This document shows positions 57,890-64,000 of a stretch of 64,000 nucleotides of DNA, in pieces. Numbering within the stretch: position 1 is the first letter of the stretch; each line of letters starts with the position of its first letter. The position numbers and the translations under genes were made by a program. Source of the stretch: Cryptomeria japonica (Eukaryota > Streptophyta > Pinopsida > Cupressales > Cupressaceae); NCBI RefSeq assembly GCF_030272615.1, contig NC_081414.1, positions 780,930,119-780,994,118 of the forward strand, given 5' to 3'. The notes below the pieces were generated by a model. That model saw only the letters and a list, made by a program, of their open reading frames with translations, was not told the DNA's origin and searched no databases.

Positions 57890-60800
57890 TCAGGTCTCTA
57901 ATGGAGGGGCAGAAACCCTCAATCTCTCTTTGAAGTACTCAAATGCTTCCTTAGGAAAGGGTTTAGTGAATATATCTGCAATCTCCTCTTTACTGTTCAC
58001 ATAAAATAGTCTCACTTCATTTGATTCCACCTTCTCCTTCAAAATGTTATAGTTGATAAATATGTACTTTATCTTAGAATGAAATAACAGATTCTTTGAT
58101 ATATCAATAGAATCAGAGTCATCATAGTGAATAACTACCTGTTCATTACAGTCCACCTTTATATCCTTCAACGTTTGCTGCATCCATAGAACTTGTGTAT
58201 AGTTAGTAGCAGCATCAACATACTCGGCTTTAGTAATAGATAAAGATGTACATGACTACTTCTTGTTGATCCATGAAGCAAGTTTCTTTCCAAGAAAGAA
58301 ATCTCCACCAAATGCGCTCTTCCGGTCATCAGCATCTCTAGCCCAATTAACATCTGTATATGCACTGTGTAAAGTCATCATTTTTAGGATACCACAAACC
58401 AAATTTAGTTGTTCCCTATAAATACCTGAAAATCTTTTTCACTGCATTCTCATGATTAGGATCACTCTAATATCTTGATACAATACAAACTACATTCATT
58501 ATATTCGGTCTAGTCTGAGCCGGATATTTAACAAACCTCCAATCATAGACTTGTACGTTGTAGGATTTACTAGTGTTGATGCATCTTTCTTAGTCAATTT
58601 CTCACTTGTAGCCATAGGTGTACCAACTGGATTAGAATTTTCCATACAAAATTTCTTCAACAAATCTCTAGCATACTTAGTTTGATAGATGAAAATACCT
58701 TTATTAGTTTGAGTAATCTACAAACCTAAGAAAAATTTCATCTTCCCAATCATAGAGATCTCGAATTCATTCTTCATATTTTTAGAAAATTCCATACATA
58801 ACTTATCCTCACCTCCAAAAATGATATCATCAACAAAGACTTCAACAATCAATATGTCATCATTAGTGATCTTATAGTATAAATTATTATCAACATTACC
58901 TTCAGTGAAACCAAGCTTCAAAAGATATTTATCCAAACTTGCATACCAAGCTCTAGGGGCTTGTTTCAATCCATATAAAGCTTTCCTTAACCTACAAACC
59001 ATGTTTTTGTCATCTAAAAGTGAAAATCCATTAGGCTTCTCAATGTAAACTTCCACTTCAAGATCTCCATTAAGAAATGCACACTTAACATCCATCTGAC
59101 AAACCTTGTAGTTCTCATGGGTAGTATAAGCAGGAAATAATCTCACAGCTTCAATCCTAGTTACCAGAGAAAAAGTTTCATCATAATCAATTCCTTCCTT
59201 CTGAGAATATTCTTTACAAACCAATTTAGTTTTATTCCTTACAACTTGTCCATCTTCATTCAATTTATTCCTAAAAACCCATTTAGTTCCAATAACATTC
59301 TTATTTTTAGGCCGAGGAACTAAAGTCCATGTATTATTCTTTTCTATCTGATCTAATTCCTCTTTCATAGCTTTCATTGAACATTCATATTTACATGCTT
59401 CAATTACTGATGTTGTTTCAATTTAAGAAATTAAAAATACCTCATCAACTTTCGACCTTCTTCTTTTCATCACTCCTTTGTTCTTATCTCCAATGTTCTG
59501 ATCTTCTAAATGATTTAAACTTACATATTGAGGAGTCTTCTGAGTTTCTATTCCTCTCCTCTGATCTTCAATTATAGTTGAATTTTCTGATACTGCCAGA
59601 GTTATTGGTTCAACATTTTGTTCCAGAGTAGGTGCTACCAGTTCAGTTATGATCATCTCCATTGTTTGTTCTCTCTCATAAGTTGTGACTTGATTTATGT
59701 TCTGCTCATCTACCTTGACATTAGTTCTCTCCACAATTATCTACAATCTTTTGTTATAATATCTATATGCTTTTCTTTCATTAGAACCAAGAAATGTTCC
59801 TTCATCAAATCTACGATCAAACATTCCAATGGAATGATCTCTTTTGATATAGCATTTACTACCAAAGATCATGAAATACTTAACTATAGGTGTATGACCA
59901 AACCATAACTCATAAGGTGTCTTGTCGGTGTCTCCCTTGATATGAACTCTATTGAATGTGTATACCATGATGCTCACAACTTCTCTCTAGTAGATATGAG
60001 GCAGATTAGCTTCCATTTTTATAGTTCTAGCCACATCCAAGATAGTTATGTTCTTCCTTTCCACAACTCCATTAAGCTGAGGTGTCTGGGGTGCAGATAA
60101 TTGTCTCCTTATTCTATTCTTTTCACAATAACTATGAAATTCATCGGATGTGAATTATCCACCTGATCTGACCTTAAGTATTTAATCTTCAATCCTATCT
60201 CTGTCTCAAATTTATCTTTAAAGATTTTAAACTTTTTAAATGCTTCAGAATTCTCCCTTAGTAAAGTAACCAACATCATTCTAGAATAGTCATCAATGAT
60301 TAGCATAAAATATCTATCACCTTGAAAAACTTTTGATTCTAGCAGGACCACACAAATTGGTATGAATAAAATCAAGAGAATCTTTAGATTTGTCTTGTAT
60401 AATCTTAAAATAATTTTCGACTTTCTTTCCCATTTGACATTCCTTACAAACCAGATTATAGGGCTTCATAATCTTAGGTATATCTCTAATTGCCTTAGTA
60501 GAATTGATCTTTACAATGCAATCAAAATTCACATGACACAACCTCTTATGTCATAGCCAAATCTCATCAATTTGTGCAATCAAATATGTCTTCTCAGTAG
60601 AGTTTAAATGAAAGATGTTACCTTTAGTTTGAGTACTAGTTGCAAGCTCCAATCCAGGTCTATTGATAATCTTGCATTTTCCATCCTTGAACTGTAACTG
60701 AAATCCCTTATCCACCAACTGTCCTACACTCAAAAGATTATGCCTTAAAACTTCAACATAATAAAAATTATCAGTATCATTCTTACCATCCAATTATATA

Positions 60801-61003
60801 GTTCCTCTTCCCTTGATCATGCATGCTTTATCATCTATGAATCTAACTAGACCGCCAGCAAATTCTTGCAAAGATAGAAACTTCCTTTTATCTCTAGTCA
60901 TATGATGTGAACATCTACTGTCTATCACCCAGTCATCCTTGTCTTCAATTTTAGCAGAAAGGGCCTTTTCTTCAGGTATTGGATAATCTTCCTTGATAGC
61001 CAA
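57890..61003 (-). pseudogene. pol: Copia-3 pol remnant (protease, integrase, RT, RNase H)
   Basis: The protease site reads VIDSRCSHHMTRDK: the D-S-G triplet is changed to D-S-R, so it is dead. The pre-integrase segment is at 60793-60551 (NLLSVGQLVDKGFQLQF). Integrase runs from 60541 to about 59741 (LDFIHTNLCGPA, IDDYSRM). RT at 59377-58718 is the longest open piece, 219 codons, with NTWTLVPRP, LYGLKQAPRAWYA and the catalytic FVDDIIFGGED intact. RNase H is at 58365-57890, ending VNSKEEIADIFTKPFPKEAFEYFK. Several stops and frame changes divide the parts. Confidence 0.9.
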
Positions 61004-61019
61004 AAATACCCATTCCTTT

Positions 61020-62070
61020 CCATTGTTGGATCCACTAGTTGAATCTTATGCCGGTTCACCATCAGAATCAGTCACACCTTCCTCATCAACATAGTAGTGT
61101 GATTTTTCTTTGTTTCTCCTATACTTATGCTTGTCCTGATAATCATGGTTAGGCCTAAAAGATCTTTCCTCAAATCTTTAATTCCTTTCAAGACATCTAG
61201 ATGAAAAATGACCTATCTTATTACATTCATAACATTTAAAAGGTGATTTTCCTTCATACTTATTTCCTACAAGGCCTTTAGGTACTCTTCTAGCAAACAA
61301 GGCTTCAAGTTGCTCAAAATCTTCATTTCCTCTAGTTCCTTAGCATATAAGGCTTTCCAATCACTCTTGCTAGTAGGCGATGTAGATGCATGAAAAGAAG
61401 GTTCAAATTTTGCAACTCCAGAAGGACTGAATTCCTCAAGCTCAAAAGTAGATAACTTCCCAACCAAGGTATCCCTATTAACAGAGGTATTTTCCATTGT
61501 TCTCAACTCACTAATTGCAATAGCCTTCATCTTATAAGAAGGTGGAAAAGTTTTCAATACTTTAAAACCTACTTCAAATTCGCTCAAAGATCCACCACAA
61601 CTCTCAATTCCCATGACAATTTAATTAACTCTCTCCATAAAAGTAGTAATCCTTTCATCTCTTTCCATCTTCAGGTTCTCATATCTCACCCAGTAACCAT
61701 CAAGTTTGTAAATTTTAACAGTAGAGTTACCTTCATTCAAGGTCTCCAGTTTATTCCATATAGCATTTAGAGTTGATTTGTCAGTTAGTCCCATAACTTA
61801 TTGATCAAAAAGTGCACACGAAAGGGCTTCTCTAGCTCTACAATCATTTACAATGTCCTTATCCAAGCCTGCCAGAGAAGGATTGCCAAATGTCAGATTA
61901 TGAGGTTTATATCCATTCTTAGTCATCTCCCAAATCTCTTTGCCAAGACATATTAGATGAGTCTCCATCTGAGTCTTCCATATCCTGTAATTTGTTCCAT
62001 CAAGCCTACAAATTTCTCTTCAAAAAACTATTGTAGATGAACTTGATGAACTTGCACTATTAGATGCCAT
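61020..62070 (-). pseudogene. gag: Copia-3 gag remnant
   Basis: ATG at 62068-62070, then a Ser-rich start and RLDGTNYRIWKTQMETHL. The second open part, 61614-61267, has KVLKTFPPSYKMKAIAISEL. The zinc knuckle is present but changed near 61190-61250. At least four stops. Confidence 0.85.
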
Positions 62071-62113
62071 AGGATCTTCCTCAAGAAGTTAAGCTTCTAC
62101 AGAGAGGACCAGG

Positions 62114-62124
62114 ATTTGATACCA
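62114..62124 (-). other. Copia-3 primer binding site
   Basis: On the minus strand TGGTATCAAAT, two bases inside the LTR; initiator Met tRNA type. Confidence 0.78.
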
Positions 62125-62126
62125 AT

Positions 62127-63366
62127 TGTTAGACAACTCAGATAACTGGAGGACAACTGAATCCCCCCTCAGTGAATCAGTTGTCAATAGATTATAGAGA
62201 TTTAAGCATTAAAACCTCATTAACGAAATACATAACCAAATACCAAAATAGAAGATATAGTAGTTAAGAACAAATATAATCCACAAAACATTTACCAACC
62301 ATCCACAAAAGATAACACCAATATTTGTAAGTGGAAAACCTGGTAAAGGGAAAAACCATGATGGGAAGCCTACCCACAGTCAGATAATACTTCTACTGTA
62401 ATTATGTGAATATAATAAGAAGGGCCTACACATGAAAGAAAGCCCACAACTTAGAGTGCACTTCTCATCACAAAAGGAGCCTCAATGACTACAAAATAAA
62501 TCTAGACTATAGTCTGGAAGAAGAATGAACTGCAAGAATAGCATCTCCTATGCCTGAGTACAGTTCCAGTTAAGCTCAGTACTAGAGGTCTTAAACCTCT
62601 TTCACCAACCCAATTAAATCACCTATGATTGACCAAAAATCTTTGCATATGATTACAACTTTATTCACACATAGATAATCACATATCCCATAAACCCCAC
62701 GAATATGTCCATATGCCCATGATCTACAAAGAGATCTTACATCATATTTATACCAATCGGGGACCTAAACAATTAGGTCGGTCACCTAAAAGATAATACA
62801 ACAAATCCATAACATAAATCTGCAATCCAATGATCAACCAAGTTTTCCTAAGACTGAAACAATATAATCCAATCAATAAACCCAACTAATAACACATCGG
62901 GATCATCCACCAACATGTTACATAAACTAGTCCATAACCTAGCCGAATAAGATAGCATTAGGTTTGGACCCAAATCCAACACCACCGATCAATAGGAACA
63001 CAAACAAGATAACCAACATCTTGAAAACCATCTAGAAGTCGTGCCAACAACACTAATCACATGTATCAAAAGATCTTCAAAATAGCTCTGTCGGTAGAAC
63101 CCTTTCCAGTGACCAAAAGGCTTACTAGAACAAATGAAAGTTCATGAGTCATCAAATTTCTAACTAACTGATCATGATACCCATCTGAATAGCATGAATG
63201 ACCGATCCAAAGCAAATATATAAACCAAAGCATACTAGAGCATTATCGGATCAATATTATAAACCAACCACTCTACTGGAAGTTGGTAAATAGCCAAAAT
63301 ACTTAGTGTTGCCATCAATGACAAAACATCAATGCAACACATAATCAATTGCTCCAATTTCCAATA
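62127..63366 (-). repeat. Copia-3 5' LTR
   Basis: 1,240 bp. On the plus strand it begins TGTTAGACAACTC. Where the family has a G tract this copy has ATCCCCCCTC (62161-62170), apparently inverted. It ends CCAATA, so the expected CAACA end is mutated; the target duplication GTAGT fixes the boundary. Confidence 0.9.
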
Positions 63367-63371
63367 GTAGT

Positions 63372-64000
63372 TACCCTTAGGTTTCTTTTGTAAGTTCATT
63401 CTCTCCACCACAAGAATCGTAGTAGTCACAATATTTCTGATAGACACCATTAATTTCAATCCACCCACTCAGACTTCACCCTCATTCGAAGACTAGGAAA
63501 CGACTTAAACAAAGAAGGGTTGAAGCCCTTCATTCATTCAATGTATGTCACTTGATTTCACTCCATTACTTTCTTCTAAAGAACACCATTTTTTTTTTAA
63601 ATTATCATATTTGTCCAATTTAGTTTAAATAAGATCGCCACCCATGCTTTGCTTAAAGAATTCAGAAATAGGGACCAAAAAGGGGTTGCTAAAACCAACT
63701 TTTGGATAAACACAATTGAAGGTGGTTTTGAAAAAAACGTAGCTTTCACTAGATTTAATAAGAAAAATACACATCAATAAATGATTGAAGTACAATTTGA
63801 ATAGGATAATGAAGTAAAAGGAAATGTTTAAATATTTAGGCTTCTTTGGGATTAATTTCTTCAAGAATCATGGCATGAGTATCTTTAGGTAACTCATGTT
63901 GTGTAGTCCAAATTTTTAGCTCATCAAAAAAAGGACCAAGGATTGCTAGCCTATTTGTAGAGATCTTTCATTCACTAAGGGTGTGTTGTAGGTTTACATG
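63372..64000 (-). other. Flank of Copia-3, unassigned
   Basis: Minus-strand protein-like text is present in patches (e.g. VGFSNPFLVPISEFFKQSM near 63640-63700). It may be the upstream part of the sequence at 54900-56285, with Copia-3 inserted between. Not recognised further. Confidence 0.3.

Larger units (their letters stand above)
56286..63366 (-). mobile_element. Copia-3 LTR retrotransposon, decayed
   Basis: 7,081 bp on the minus strand, flanked by target duplication GTAGT (56281-56285 and 63367-63371). LTRs are 56286-57501 and 62127-63366. The primer site is at 62114-62124 and the tract at 57502-57516. Coding order is gag, protease, integrase, RT, RNase H. Many stops. Same family as Copia-1 and Copia-2. 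Confidence 0.93.

Overview
This window looks like an intergenic, repeat-packed stretch of a large plant nuclear genome. I see no host cellular gene, rRNA or tRNA. Almost everything recognisable is LTR retrotransposon, inserted one into another. The plant call rests on initiator-Met type primer sites, Copia gag with a CCHC knuckle, a Tat-type Ty3/Gypsy pol with two RNase H domains, and a plant mobile domain (PMD) gene. A conifer-like genome is possible, but that is a guess.

Layout. 174-3710: an unrecognised decayed reading frame (+) split by a probable solo Copia LTR (1917-2977). 4834-12712: element A, a Gypsy element (+) with TSD ATTTT, coding only GAG and a protease-like ORF. 12719-14147: a LINE ORF1-like remnant. 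14153-20865: Copia-2 (-), TSD ATATT. 20871-23751: an older Copia (-) with only gag/protease, its primer site and one LTR. 23860-26364: a truncated Copia (+) with RT, RNase H, PPT and 3' LTR. 28870-29419, 35745-38458 and 51331-52320: three pieces of one very old Gypsy (-), split by Copia-1 (29420-35744, +, TSD CTACT) and by element B (38464-51325, -, TSD TCACC). 52579-54068: a solo Copia LTR. 54900-56285 and 63372-64000: unrecognised decayed sequence split by Copia-3 (56286-63366, -, TSD GTAGT).

The most interesting material is the pair A and B. A has GAG and a protease-like ORF but no reverse transcriptase, RNase H or integrase. B has protease, RT, two RNase H domains and integrase in one nearly open frame but no recognisable GAG. 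They share the primer binding site (16 of 18 bases, same 3-nt spacer), an identical 19-nt polypurine tract region, the LTR start TGTAGC, and the same GC-rich hairpin units in their LTRs. This suggests a two-part retrotransposon system in which each supplies what the other lacks; that is an inference. B also carries, on its antisense strand between integrase and the 3' LTR, a PMD gene with two spliceosomal introns, one of them filled with a tandem array of a related GC-rich hairpin motif.

By eye, B has the most similar LTRs (youngest insertion), A is intermediate, and the three Copia elements and the split Gypsy are older. Coordinates of LTR ends and TSDs were read by hand from the sequence; family assignments rest on motifs, not on database searches.
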